Below, piece by piece: positions 14,101-25,200 of a DNA stretch of 64,000 nucleotides. Source of the DNA: Gigantopelta aegis (taxonomy: Eukaryota; Mollusca; Gastropoda; Neomphalida; Peltospiridae). The DNA is taken from positions 76,456,417 through 76,520,416 of the forward strand of contig NC_054706.1 of the NCBI RefSeq assembly GCF_016097555.1. The letters are read 5' to 3'. The translations under genes and the position numbers were made by a program. Every line of letters starts with the position of its first letter. Position 1 is the first letter of the stretch. Under the pieces are notes generated by a model. That model worked only from the letters and a program-made list of their open reading frames with translations. It was not told the origin of the DNA and did no database searches.

Positions 14101-17100
14101 ACTAATTAATAGATGTGCTACTGAACGTTTTTTGTTTTCTTCCTAGTTCATTTAAGTATTGTTATTTATTTTAATTATTATTATTAATTTTTTTTCCAAC
14201 AAAACTGGCCCCTTGTCTGGGAATAAGCCCACCCCATGCTAAGCTCACAATGAGTTGTCTTGGCCCCCTGGGCTTATTTCCGGTCAAATACGGTAGATGG
14301 TAGATTCATGGTAGTGTCGGTGGTTTATAGCTGATATTAGACAGGTAGATATTGTTCATGGTAGTGTCGGTGGTTTATAGCTGATATTAGACAGGTAGAT
14401 ATTGTTCATGGTAGTGTTGGTGGTTTATAGCTGATATTAGACAGGTAGATGTTGTTCATGGTAGTGTCGGTGGTTTATAGCTGATATCATTAGATGGTAA
14501 ATTCATGGTAGTGTCAGTGGTTTATAGCTGATATTAGACAGGTAGATATTGTTCATGGTAGTGTTGTTGGTTTATAGCTGATATCATTAGATGGCAGTGT
14601 CGGTGGTTTATAACTGATATTAGACAGGTAGATATTGTTCATGGTAGTGTCGGTAGTTTATAGCTGATATTAGACAGGTAGATATTGTTCATGGTAGTGT
14701 CAGTGGTTTATAGCTGATATTATTAGATGGTAGATTCATGGTAGTGTTGGTGGTTTATAGCTGATATTAGACAGGTAGATATTGTTCATGGTAGTGTCAG
14801 TGGTTTATAGCTGATATTATTAGATGGTAGATTCATGGTAGTGTTGGTGGTTTATAGCTGATATTAGACAGGTAGATATTGTTCATGGTAGTGCCAGTGG
14901 TTTATAGCTGATATTAGACAGGTAGATATTGTTCATGGTAGTGTCGGTGTTTTATAGCTGATATCATTAGATGGTAGATTCATGGTAGTGTCGGTGGTTT
15001 ATAGCTGATATTAGACAGGTAGATATTGTTCATGGTAGTGTCGGTGGTTTATAGCTGATATTAGACAGGTAGATATTGTTCATGGTAGTGTCGGTGGTTT
15101 ATAGCTGATATTATTAGATGGTAGATTCATGGTAGTGTTGGTGGTTTATAGCTGATATTAGACAGGTAGATATTGTTCATGGTAGTGTCAGTGGTTTATA
15201 GCTGATATTAGACAGATAGATATTGTTCATGGTAGTGTCGGTGGTTTATAGCTGATATCATTAGATGGTAGATTCATGGTAGTGTCGGTGGCTTATAGCT
15301 GATATTAGACAGGTAGATATTGTTAATGGTAGTGTCGGTGGTTTATAGCTGATATTAGACAGGTAGATATTGTTCATGGTAGTGTCAGTGGTTTATAGCT
15401 GATATTAGACAGGTAGATATCGTTCATGGTAGTGTTGTTGGTTTATAGCTGATATCATTAGATGGTAGATTCAGGGTGTGTCGGTGGTTTATAGCTGATA
15501 TTAGACAGGTAGATATTGTTCATGGTAGTGTTGGTGGTTTATAGCTGATATTAGACAGGTAGATCTGGTTCATGGTAGTGTTGGTGATATATAGCTGATA
15601 TTAGACAAGTACATATTGTTCATGGTAGTGTTGTTGGTTTATAGCTGATATCATTAGACAGGTAGATATCGTTCATGTTGGTGCAGTGGTTTATAGCTGA
15701 TATCATTAGACAGGTAGATCTGGTTCATGGTAGTGTCAGTGGTTTATAGCTGATATTAGACAGGTAGATCTGGTTCATGGTAGTGTCAGTGGTTTATAGC
15801 TGATATTAGACAGGTAGATCTGGTTCATGGTAGTGTTGGTGGTTTATAGCTGATATTAGACAGGTAGATATTGTTCATGGGAGTGTTGTTGGTTTATAGC
15901 TGATATCATTAGACAGGTAGATATTGTTCATGGTAGTGTCAGTGGTTTATAGCTGATATCATTAGACAGGTAGATATGTTTCATGGTAGTGTCAGTGGTT
16001 TATAGCTGATATCAGACAGAGAGATCTGGTTCATGGTAGTGTCGGTGGTTTATAGCTGCTATTAGACAGGTAGATCTAGTTCATGTTGGTGTCAGTGGTT
16101 TATAGCTGATATCATTAGACGGTAGATCTGGTTCATGGTAGTGTCGGTGGTTTATAGCTGATATCAGCATTAGACAGGTAGATATTGTTTATGGTAGTGT
16201 CAGTGGTTTATAGCTGATATCATTAGACAGGTAGATCTGGTTCATGGTAGTGTCGGTGGTTTATAGCTGATATCATTAGACAGGTAGATCTGGTTCATGT
16301 TGGTGTCAGTGGTTTATAGCTGATATCATTAGACAGGTAGATCTGGTTCATGGTAGTGTCAGTGGTTTATAGGTGATATCATTAGACAGGTAGATCTGGT
16401 TCATGTTGGTGTCAGTGATTTAAAAGCTGATATCATTAGACGGTAGATCTGGTTCATGGTAGTGTCGGTGGTTTATAGCTGATATCATTAGACAGGTAGA
16501 TCTAGTTCATGGTAGTGTCAGTGGTTTATAGCTGATATCATTAGACGGTAGATCTGGTTCATGGTAGTGTCGGTGGTTTATAGCTGATATCAGCATTAGA
16601 CAGGTAGATATTGTTTATGGTAGTGTCGGTGGTTTATAGCTGATATCATTAGACAGGTAGATCTGGTTCATGGTAGTGTCGGTGGTTTATAGCTGATATC
16701 ATTAGACAGGTAGATCTGGTTCATGTTGGTGTCAGTGGTTTATAGCTGATATTATTAGACAGGTAGATCTGGTTCATGGTAGTGTCAGTGGTTTATAGGT
16801 GATATCATTAGACAGGTAGATCTGGTTCATGTTGGTGTCAGTGGTTTATAGCTGATATCATTAGACAGGTAGATCTAGTTCATGTTGGTGTCAGTGATTT
16901 ATAGCTGATATCATTAGACGGTAGATCTGGTTCATGGTAGTGTCGGTGGTTTATAGCTGATATCATTAGACAGGTAGATCTAGTTCATGTTGGTGTCAGT
17001 GGTTTATAGCTGATATCATTAGACAGGTAGATCTAGTTCATGGTAGTGTCAGTGGTTTATAGCTGATATCATTTGATGGTAGATCTGGTTCATGGTAGTG

Positions 17101-17766
17101 TCGGTGGTTTATAGCTGATATCATTAGACAGGTAGATATTGTTTATGGTAGTGTCAGTGGTTTATAGCTGATATCATTAGACAGGTAGATATCGTTCATG
17201 GTAGTGTCAATTGTTAATTTTTGTTCATTTAATGGATACTTTGGCACATTTTTTCTGTTCACATAGAGCTAGCCTTGCAAATCTACATGCTGTCCTATCT
17301 CATTAGTTCGGGGGTTTTGTTTGTTTTGGGATGTGTGGGGCTTTTTTGGGTGTTGAGGGAGTGGGAATTATGAATGGTTTTCTCACCAGGTCTGACAACC
17401 AGCATTGATTATTTCCACTTCTTTGCAAATATGAGAGAATATATGTTTTTGTAAACTTCGTTTCAATATTAGGCATGATGTCTTTATCATTGTAGGTCCA
17501 TATGTAGTTAATAAACAGCATTTTATTATTTTTGCCTCAATGGAACTACAGTTCAAAGCATTGTTTAAATAATAATATTTTATTGACAGAATTTGTCGAC
17601 ATCTCCAGCACAAGAACCGGAACATTTTGAAGCTAGCGTGCGAGCATCGCTTCATCAGATGTTAGACCACCCCGAACCCATGAAAACTGTTTTTTCAGAT
17701 GGCAAGCCCAGGACGTACACCAAACAACCAGACGGAGAGTGGAAGAGAGTCGAACAAACATCATGA
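4170..17766 (+). CDS. NTAN1: protein N-terminal asparagine amidohydrolase, 10 exons, complete
   Basis: NTAN1 deamidates an N-terminal Asn, exposed after Met removal, to Asp. This creates a secondary degradation signal for the Arg/N-degron pathway. Coding exons: 4170-4250, 5026-5128, 5724-5789, 7365-7473, 8111-8184, 8881-8934, 9238-9291, 10727-10827, 11235-11348 and 17590-17766. All junctions are GT-AG and in phase, and the sum is 933 nt, that is 310 residues plus TGA. This equals the human length as I recall it. Landmarks: start MPLIVEGRLVEVP; VGPKGLLYVGQRE; LGSDDATTCHVVVLLHTG with Cys75 at the position reported as catalytic in mouse Ntan1; LEIHLVGGF; FPVIYGL; and NLSTSPAQEPEHF near the C terminus. 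Introns 7 and 9 are filled by tandem arrays and intron 3 holds a LINE fragment. Exons look undamaged, so the gene is probably active. It faces RRN3 tail to tail. Confidence 0.97.
4480..4535 (+). mobile_element. SINE 3' fragment
   Basis: ATCAATGTGCTCTAATGGTG followed by TCGTTAAACAAAAACAAAA is the tail of the tRNA-derived SINE family seen elsewhere here. It lies in NTAN1 intron 1. Confidence 0.7.
4653..4937 (+). mobile_element. tRNA-derived SINE, diverged copy
   Basis: Copy in NTAN1 intron 1. It starts with an A-box-like TAGCTCAGTCTG and a B-box-like GTTCGATCAAATC. Family landmarks follow: a GTGCTGTCC block, GCATATAAAAGATCCCTAGC, GCAGGTTTCCTCTCT, TTTGACATCCAATA and a final GTGTTCTTAAAC. Many substitutions suggest an old insertion. 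Confidence 0.8.
5845..6732 (+). mobile_element. 5'-truncated LINE (non-LTR retrotransposon) 3' end
   Basis: Located in NTAN1 intron 3. Interrupted frames give the conserved C-terminal end of a CR1/L2-like reverse transcriptase ORF: WCKNNMFLNENKTKSTLI, FNAYIQPLFDYCLTIWGN and INKLQKRTALTV. An open stretch (6224-6472) then reads AILVYKTLNGLAPQYLGDLF and GVGIWKSLPNDVKN. A short 3' UTR follows and ends in an (ATT)n tract at about 6698-6732, typical of such LINE tails. Several stops and frame changes occur upstream. The 5' part, with most of the RT and the endonuclease, is absent, so the copy is dead. The exact clade assignment is uncertain. Confidence 0.85.
6776..6914. repeat. 34-bp minisatellite x4
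   Basis: Four near-identical tandem units beginning CATTTTGAAGGCAATATTCA and ending CTCTTTTTAAAC, in NTAN1 intron 3 directly after the LINE. Confidence 0.9.
8200..8345 (-). mobile_element. SINE fragment, antisense
   Basis: Read on the + strand it starts AAATGTTTTATTTAACAATG and continues ACAGATATTGAGAAAGGAAA, CTACTGCTGCCACTCCATGA and TTCAATTAGCAGCAA. This is the 3' half of the SINE family in reverse. It lies 15 bp after the NTAN1 exon 5 donor. Confidence 0.75.
9430..10372. repeat. 68-bp minisatellite, about 14 copies
   Basis: Tandem units containing GGTTGTGTATTGGGTGGGTC, GAGTGAACACATGAACTGGC and TTATGTCTAACTCTTGGGGC in NTAN1 intron 7. Units differ by a few substitutions and one carries a 13-14 bp deletion. 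Antisense frames through it give a repetitive peptide that is a by-product of the repeat. Confidence 0.95.
11081..11123. repeat. (GT)n microsatellite
   Basis: About 21 GT dinucleotides after a short (AT)n run, in NTAN1 intron 8, about 110 bp before exon 9. Confidence 0.95.
11349..17208. repeat. about 50-bp satellite array in NTAN1 intron 9, around 100 copies
   Basis: From the first intronic base to about 17208, interrupted once by a transposon (13473-14293). The main unit holds TTCATGGTAGTGTCGGTGG, TTTATAGCTGATATTAG and the junction ACAG/GTAGAT. A shorter variant has CATTAGATGGTAGATTCATG. The unit contains the sequence of the exon 9 3' splice boundary (ATTAGACAG followed by GTRRAT), so it appears to have been seeded at this exon-intron border. 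Units with GTAGATCTGG, closest to the authentic junction, gather in the distal part (about 15.5-17.2 kb), whereas GTAGATATTG units fill the middle. This hints at local homogenisation. Confidence 0.95.
13473..14293. mobile_element. 821-bp non-autonomous TIR transposon with TA target duplication
   Basis: The termini are CCGTATTTGACCGGAAATAA plus GCCC at the left and the exact inverse at the right, flanked by TA on both sides (13471-13472 and 14294-14295). The neighbouring satellite units read CATTAGATGG. Here they read CATTA, element, TAGATGG, so the pre-insertion site is directly known. There is no transposase frame. TA duplication points to the Tc1/mariner/pogo group; the exact family is unknown. 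Confidence 0.9.
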
Positions 17767-18030
17767 ATCAGATGTTAATTTATTTTTTATCCCTTACGGT
17801 GTTCAATATGGCTGTGAACTGTTTTCTTGTGCTGTGAGGTCAGCAGGAAACTACAATTTAAAGATCCTCTTGGTACAAGTGGTGACATTTTAACGGCTGA
17901 CTTCTCTCTCACTAACCACTAACAATTAACCAGTCCAAATAACAGAGATGTATGTCCAGGAATGTGAATCTTCAGCTGAGGTTGATGCATACCAGCCCAT
18001 GGCATCTTAAATGCCCACCTATGGTTTAAA

Positions 18031-18036
18031 AATAAA
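18031..18036 (+). promoter_or_regulatory. candidate NTAN1 poly(A) signal
   Basis: AATAAA lies 265 nt after the NTAN1 stop codon and is the first canonical hexamer noticed downstream. Placement is by position only. Confidence 0.4.
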
Positions 18037-18060
18037 GAAAGATACTGGTATTTTTAGTCT

Positions 18061-18205
18061 CAAGGAAGTTACGAAAAGGGTCTTATTTTAAATATTTTTA
18101 GGAAATTACGAAAAGGGTCTTATTTTAATTATTTTTAGAAAATTACGAAAAGAGTCTTATTTTAAATATTTTTAGGAAGTTACGAAAAGGGTATTATTTT
18201 AAATT
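18061..18205. repeat. about 37-bp minisatellite x4
   Basis: Four units of AGGAAGTTACGAAAAGGGTC followed by TTATTTTAAATATTTTT, with small differences. Confidence 0.85.
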
Positions 18206-19127
18206 ACCCAAAATGATTGTGCCCCACTTTTGTCACAAGAAAAACCCGGTGTATGAATACCAAGCCTCTTTACAGCTAAACCATTTGCACTGCTGGTGAC
18301 AAACCAATTGTCATTTTTAAAAAAACACTCTTTGGCTATGACTAAGCTTAAGAATTTACTTCCTATTCTAAATAATTAGCCTTCAAACATGGATCTGTGC
18401 AAAACCAACAAGCGAACTCATTGCCCGCCCGGGTACACAAGGGAGCCAACGGTATACTGCTACCTTGAACCTTAGTTGAATATAAGAATAAATATTAATA
18501 AATAATTAAAGAGAGTAGCTTATGAAGGGACAGGTTTTGTTTCAACCAGGGTAAAATACATGTAGACACCATATCTCTTGACTGGAGAACATATTGAATG
18601 TTAAAAAAAAAGAAAAAACACACCCCAAAAGCAAGAAACATTTTAACCTCCAAGGTAGCAAATACACCTTGAACGCTCAAGAGGTTTTAGAAGTGGTTTT
18701 CAAATTAACAACATTACATGCAATTTGTGTCTACTTCAAATGAATAAATGAAAAATCATTTCCAAGCATTAGAGGTCTCCTTTTTCTGGATCAGGTTTAA
18801 TTTTATCATGTAGTTACAGATCAAGTTTGAATTTCATGGCGATTTATCCATTTTGTTAGTTATGGCCCTTGAATTTCTGTTTCTTGAAAATTTGCTGGGC
18901 CTGGCATGCTTCTTGCTGGTGTAATTGGTGCATGTGGTTTTATATTCCATTCCATTCTTTATTTCCACTGAGGCTTGCAGAAATATTTCCCTTGAATTAC
19001 TCTATAGACCCAATTCCTTGCCAAGTGCATGTTTTTTCATCGGATGACATGTCGGTAAAATTATGAAACTTTAGATCCCAAATCTAAATCTGGTGTCTAT
19101 GTATAGGGTAGGAGCCGTGTGAAAAAG

Positions 19128-19372
19128 GTTAAAGTTTTGATTAATGACACTACTAGAGCACAATGAATCCTCGGCTATGGGATGTTAAACATTTGGTCAT
19201 TTTGACATGTATAGAGGAAGCCTGTACATTATTCCATTAGTAGCAAGGAATCTTTATATGTACCATCTTGCAAACAGGATAGCACATATCATGTCCTTTC
19301 ATATACGAATTGTGGTGCACTATCTAGAATGAAAAATAGCCCAATGGCTGACTGACTTGGTCAGTAGATTTG
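19128..19372 (-). mobile_element. tRNA-derived SINE, antisense, diverged
   Basis: The + strand shows the family in reverse: TAATGACACTACTAGAGCAC, GGGATGTTAAACATTTGGTC, AGCAAGGAATCTTTATATGT, CAGGATAGCACATATCATG and AAATAGCCCAATGGCTGACT. The tRNA-like head is missing. Confidence 0.8.
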
Positions 19373-19914
19373 TTAACATGTTATTGTTATATACTGTACT
19401 GTTGTATCCGTTTGGAAAGATCTTAAAATAGGCCATGTTGTCTTCATCAATCCAATATCATTGTTTATGATAATAAATATTGTTTAAACCAAAATCGTGT
19501 TAGTTATCTGTGAACCATGTTCAAAATATGAATACAAGCCTCTGATGATTTGTTGGTGTAAATAATTTTTCATTCAATTTACATTTAGGATACTGTTTTT
19601 ATAGTTATAATAGAATACACAAAAAATTAAAGAGGTCACCTAGTTTGATTCTGTGTATCAATGTTTTACGTAAAATCCCAATTCTCAGAGGCTGGAATAA
19701 AAATGTTTATCCAGCCCTTGAAAATCTCGGACATCCTTTACGTGGGTGGTTGTAATGAAACGTTTTCAGTGTAACCTGTAAATGGTTTGTGTAGACTTTC
19801 AGTTCTTGGTGGCCTGTTATCCACTTGTGCTCACCTGTTGAATTCAGTTTAAATACTCGTAAAATGTTATAATGTCAGAATATTTGAGATATTGAAGTAT
19901 TGTAAACATACATT

Positions 19915-20225
19915 CTATAGCATTCAGGGGCAGAATTTAGGTCAGTCAATTGAGTGCTCGAGTGCGGTGCTTGCCTCGCAGGATAGAACCACCTCGGATC
20001 TATTCAACCGATTGTTTTTTCTCGTTCCAACCAGTACACCACAACTGATCAAAGGTCCTGTCTGTGGGGAAAGTGCATATAAAAGATCCCCTCCTGCATT
20101 AGGACAAATGTAGCGGGTTTCCTCTGACGACCACGTGTCTGAATTGCCAAATGTTTGACATCCAATAGCCGATGATAAATTAATCAATGTGCTCTAGTGG
20201 TGTCGTTAAACAAAACGCTTTAACT
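19915..20225 (+). mobile_element. tRNA-derived SINE
   Basis: Family landmarks in order: the TCAGTCAATTGAGTGCTCG head, CTCGTTCCAACCAGTACACC, GTGCATATAAAAGATCCC, GTAGCGGGTTTCCTCTGACG, TTTGACATCCAATAGCCGAT and GTGCTCTAGTGGTGTCGTTA. It then ends in a short A-rich tail. Confidence 0.85.
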
Positions 20226-22202
20226 TCTATATCATTCAAGTTATGATTCAGTAGAATTGTAGCTTACCAGACTAAACATCTGGCAGGAATTTCAGCCAAT
20301 TTTGACCCCTGCTTTAATATTTATTTTTTAACAAAAACAAAACAAATTCAACTAATACAAACAACCCAAGCTGTAGGTTCATCATTTATTATTACAATAC
20401 ATATTTACAAAATCCTTTTTCAGAGTTATATACAATTAACTGGAGTTTGCCAAGTAAGCAAGTATTGTACAAATTATATTATTACATTTTGATTTACAAA
20501 TACTGGACACTGATGACCACTTGACAAACACTTCGAAGCAAAGGCTGATGGACAGTTTTCGGAAAGGACAACACAGATGTACAATTTATTCTGCTGAACA
20601 ACTACTATTTAAAGATAACTATAGTGTGCCCCATTCTCCTAGAAAAATGTTTTAAAAATACAAAAATACTATTTTTGTGTGCAATTTAGAAAACAATCTG
20701 CTCAGAAATAAATAACTATAAATAACAGTATAAAAAAGGTGTTCCCTGTGGGAAGGACTAGTAAAAACAATTTTTTAAAAATTAAACCAAGATTAGAAAC
20801 GGAATTTAATTTTTTTTTGTAAAAATGTAAAAACAATAATACATTTTAGAAATACATACTCCATTGTTAAAACATAGAAAAATTTGTTTCAACTTTCATT
20901 CTTGTCAAGAACAGGATACAAATGGCAAATGAGGGAATCTGACATGTCTGTTTCAATTTGTATTTACAAAGTACAGTTGTCCGCAGTCAATCCGTATTCA
21001 GTCAAAATAATAAGTGACTACAGCCCAGATAATTTAAGAAAAACCCATCATTTTGATAAAGAAAGGCAAGGAAAGTATGTTTGACATGAGGCTAAATTTA
21101 ATTTAATGCTATTAATGAGAGGAAACTTGGTATTGTCATGCATCTTACTCGAAATAGCATCAAGGGTTTAATATGCTCCTTCCCACAAGTAGGACAGCAC
21201 ATGCTGCTGCTTTTTATATACCAGTAATGGTGCCCTTCCCAAGGGAACACCGACAACAGTCACATTACATAGGAACTCACAATGAATTCTTATGGACATT
21301 CATTTACTCGATTCTGGGATTATAATTAGCAATTACATAATTTGTAGCATGCTGTGAAATAGGGCAACACTTGCTATTTCTCTTCACACTTTAACATTTG
21401 CTGGCAATAGTATTGGTGTGCTTTCATCATTTGACCCTCTGTAAGACAAGTGGGCACTATACAGCTAATGTCTGTTGTATAGTACAGTGGTTTATCAGTG
21501 ATTCTCACACAGTAGATATCAAGCATATATATCTAATGTAACTCCAATCCAGAGTACGTTTTTATCTCCTCAAATGACAGGTGCAAGTCCACCACTCCAA
21601 CGTCTCTCTCGCAGTAACCACAAACCTCTGTCTTGTTCCCATGACAGCATGCTTGAACAATGATTGAATATAAGCATATGTAATATTAACTGATGAATGA
21701 CCCTTGCTCTGTAACGCAATTACACTTTTATGATTAATTCTTACACCGGGAATCTTATGAGACAACAGTAGCAGGTTCAATAGGCAAGCACTTGCAATAA
21801 TTTATCAAGGATTATCTTCTGGATTTTGGGGGGATTTTTCTTTTAAAATTTGATTAGTTACTTAATTTGAAACTTGATTATCAACTATTATTTTAGAATT
21901 GTCGAGATCTCCAAACCTGCGTAGTGAATTGTAGGGCAATACTGAGCAGAATGTTCCATATGTAGAGTGTTTGATTAGAGTGCTTGCTCCTGAACACATC
22001 ACAGGAATTGCTGCAGTTACCAACATGCTAGATGATCACAGTGAGCTGCCTGCTTCTAAAACATGGTGCCATGTAAGAAACTCAAATTTCAGTAATGGTC
22101 ATGTATAAAATCGGAACATAAGGTTTCTGATTTTCACATGAAAACATTTCTGTCTTTTGATACAATTTGTTTGACCAAAGTGTATCCTGGTTTAAAATAT
22201 GT

Positions 22203-25200
22203 TCAGAGATTCTTGAAGCCCGGTGATACGCCGTATTGCATAAAGTCGGTTGTTGATTTTCCACTGGTGAAATCTGGAATGGGCACATCTGGAACCGTTT
22301 CTTTCGGAAGAAAATCATCTTCTTCCTACAGAAAATGGAGAAACCCACATTCATGTAATTCATTATCAATTTAAAATGCTTACTAGATATGTACTGAAGT
22401 AACATTACTTTATAATGATTAATTAGATAATGTGATGTTAAAAGCAACAAAAAAAAGTAGTTTAAAATTCTAAAGAAATAAAAGTATTTCTTGGCAAAAA
22501 TTACAACAAAAAGTGTCATAGAAATATAGAAATGTGAAGAATTCTGTTTTGTTAAAAACAAAATATTCACCGTTTTTATTATTCAAGGATATTTCCAAAT
22601 ACATTATAAGCAATACACAAATTGGTTTAAACAGCTAAAACAAACTAAAAAACCACAAAACACAACAACAAACTCATTTATTAATAACATTCTGTTTGGT
22701 GTTACAAATTGAAACAAATTTCACTTCAGAATTACAAAGGATAATGTCAACTGGTTATTTTTATTTTTGTTTAAATATAAGTACTACTTATTACCCCGAA
22801 CTGATATTTCCAAGAATGCACCTGCCAAACACAAGTTAAAGTAACTAAACAAAACGTACCTCTGTATCAGCTTTCTCTTCATCAAGCTGAAGGGATCCGC
22901 TGTATTCTCGGTAAAATGGAGCAATGTATGATCTCGATCTGATAGACAAAGTGAAAAAAACAAAAAAACAATGAATACATGCAAGGATCGAACAGAATAA
23001 AAGTAATATGCTTGTTTAATCTTAAATATTACAAGAAACAATAATCTATTAGGTTCCACTCCTAACTAGTGACAATAAGCATGACTATACAACATTTTAA
23101 TCATAGGCAGGGAACATTTTGTTCAGCATCGCATCGTGATTTGCTACACAAGTTTCAGAGATCACTAAAAAAAAAGTAAAACATTAAAATGTAATTGCTA
23201 ATTAATTTTCAATTGACTAAAAATATCGCTAATCAAAATTCCCTGATAGGTCAAAACTATTTGAGGCTCTATGAAAAACATTGTTCATTTATGACTATAC
23301 TGTATCCGTTTATTAAGATTTCAAGCTACAATCTTTTGTTCCCATTATTTAAGATAAAAAATGTAAAATGGATGATCATAGGAATATTAAAATAAACAGC
23401 ATTAATGCTATGATATTTGATTCTGTTTAAGTAACTTGCATTTAGAAAGAAAGAAATGTTTTATTTAACAACGCACTCAACACATTTTATTTACGGTTAT
23501 ATGGCATCAGACATGTGGTTAAGGACCACACAGATATTGAGAGAGGAAACCTACTGTCACCACTTCATGGGCTACTCTTTTCGATTAGCAGCAAGGGATC
23601 TTTTATATGCACCATCCCACAGACAGGACAGCACATAGCACAGCCTTTGTTACACCAGTTGTGGAGCACTGGCTGGAACGAGAAATAGCCCAATGGGTTC
23701 ACTGACGGGGATCAATCCTGGACCGACAGCGCATCAAGCGAATGCTTTACCACTGGGCTACGTCCCTAACTTGCATTTAGAGAAAGAACTGGACAACCAT
23801 CAATGTTGAATTACATTTACTTACCTAACCAGTAGATATGGATCAAATGGAAAAAAGAAGTCGAGAAGATTGGAGACTTCTGTTGAATCAGAATATGAGG
23901 TTGAAGGCGCTAACATCGGTAACATACACCGTTCATTCTTTTGAATTATAGTGTCACAAAATGCTATCTGATGCATTCTGAAAGAAAATAAAACAATATC
24001 TTGTTAACTATTTGTAAATAAAGGTCTTCAAATAAAGTGTGTTTTGTTTAACGACACTACTAGATTTATTAATCATCGGCTATTGGATGTCAAACATTTG
24101 GTAATTTAGACATAAAGTTTTAAGAAAGGAAACCCACTACATTTTTCACTTAGCAGCAAGGGATCCTTTATATGCACCATCCCACTGACAGGATAGCACG
24201 GACAGGGATTGACCCTAGACCAACCATGAATGAGACTAGCACTTTTCACTTTATATGCACCATCCCACAGACAGGATAGCACTGACAGGGATTGACCCTA
24301 GACCAACCATGAATGAGACGAGCACTTTTCACTTTATATGCACCATCCCACAGACAGGATAGCACTGACAGGGATTGACCCTAGACCAACCATGAATGAG
24401 ACGAGCACTTTTCACTTTATATGCACCATCCCACAGACAGGATAGCACTGACAGGGATTGACCCTAGACCAACCATGAATGAGACGAGCACTTTTCACTT
24501 TATATGCACCATCCCACAGACAGGATAGCACTGACAGGGATTGACCCTAGACCAACCATGAATGAGACGAGCACTTTTCACTTTATATGCACCATCCCAC
24601 AGACAGGATAGCACTGACAGGGATTGACCCTAGACCAACCATGAATGAGACAAGCACTTTTCACTTTATATGCACCATCCCACTGACAGGATAGCACTGA
24701 TAGGGATTGACCCTAGGGATTGACCCTAGACCCTAGACCAACCATGAATGAGACGAGCACTTTTCACTTTATATGCACCATCCCACAGACAGGATAGCAC
24801 TGACAGGGATTGACCCTAGACCAACCATGAATGAGACGAGCACTTTTCAGTTTCCCTTGAAGCCAATGTGACCAGACACCAAACAAAAAACAATGTCTTT
24901 ATTTTAAAAGTTGAATTGTACAGAAAAATGACGGGGGGGGAGGGGAGGATGGGGGGGACCCATACAAAATTCAAATTTGATACAATATATGATACGTCTG
25001 TGTCATATCAAGAAACAAAGCTATAAAATTGTGGTGTTTTAAAAAATAATGTGTGGAAACTCACCTTGTCAAAGATGCAAACGTTTTAACAACAATAGGT
25101 AAACAAACTCGAAGTGGGTTCAAGCGACTTGTTACAATTCTCTGGAAATTCAAAGATTCCGCCCACTTGTAACCTGAAATTATAAACAGACAACTTGCAA

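Larger units (their letters stand above)
17767..22202. other. NTAN1-RRN3 convergent intergenic region
   Basis: No conserved exon is seen. It should hold both 3' UTRs. Contents are an NTAN1 poly(A) signal, a short minisatellite (18061-18205), two SINEs (19128-19372 and 19915-20225), and AT-rich sequence from about 20226 to 22202 with nothing recognised apart from the GTTCCCTGTGGGA motif near 20740. Confidence 0.6.

Noticed and set aside
22082-22570. 162-codon antisense frame overlapping the last RRN3 exon
   Set aside because: The RRN3 reading frame (EEDDFLPKE to the TGA at 22203) explains the conserved part. The longer frame reads the same DNA in a non-conserved phase and AT-rich intron.
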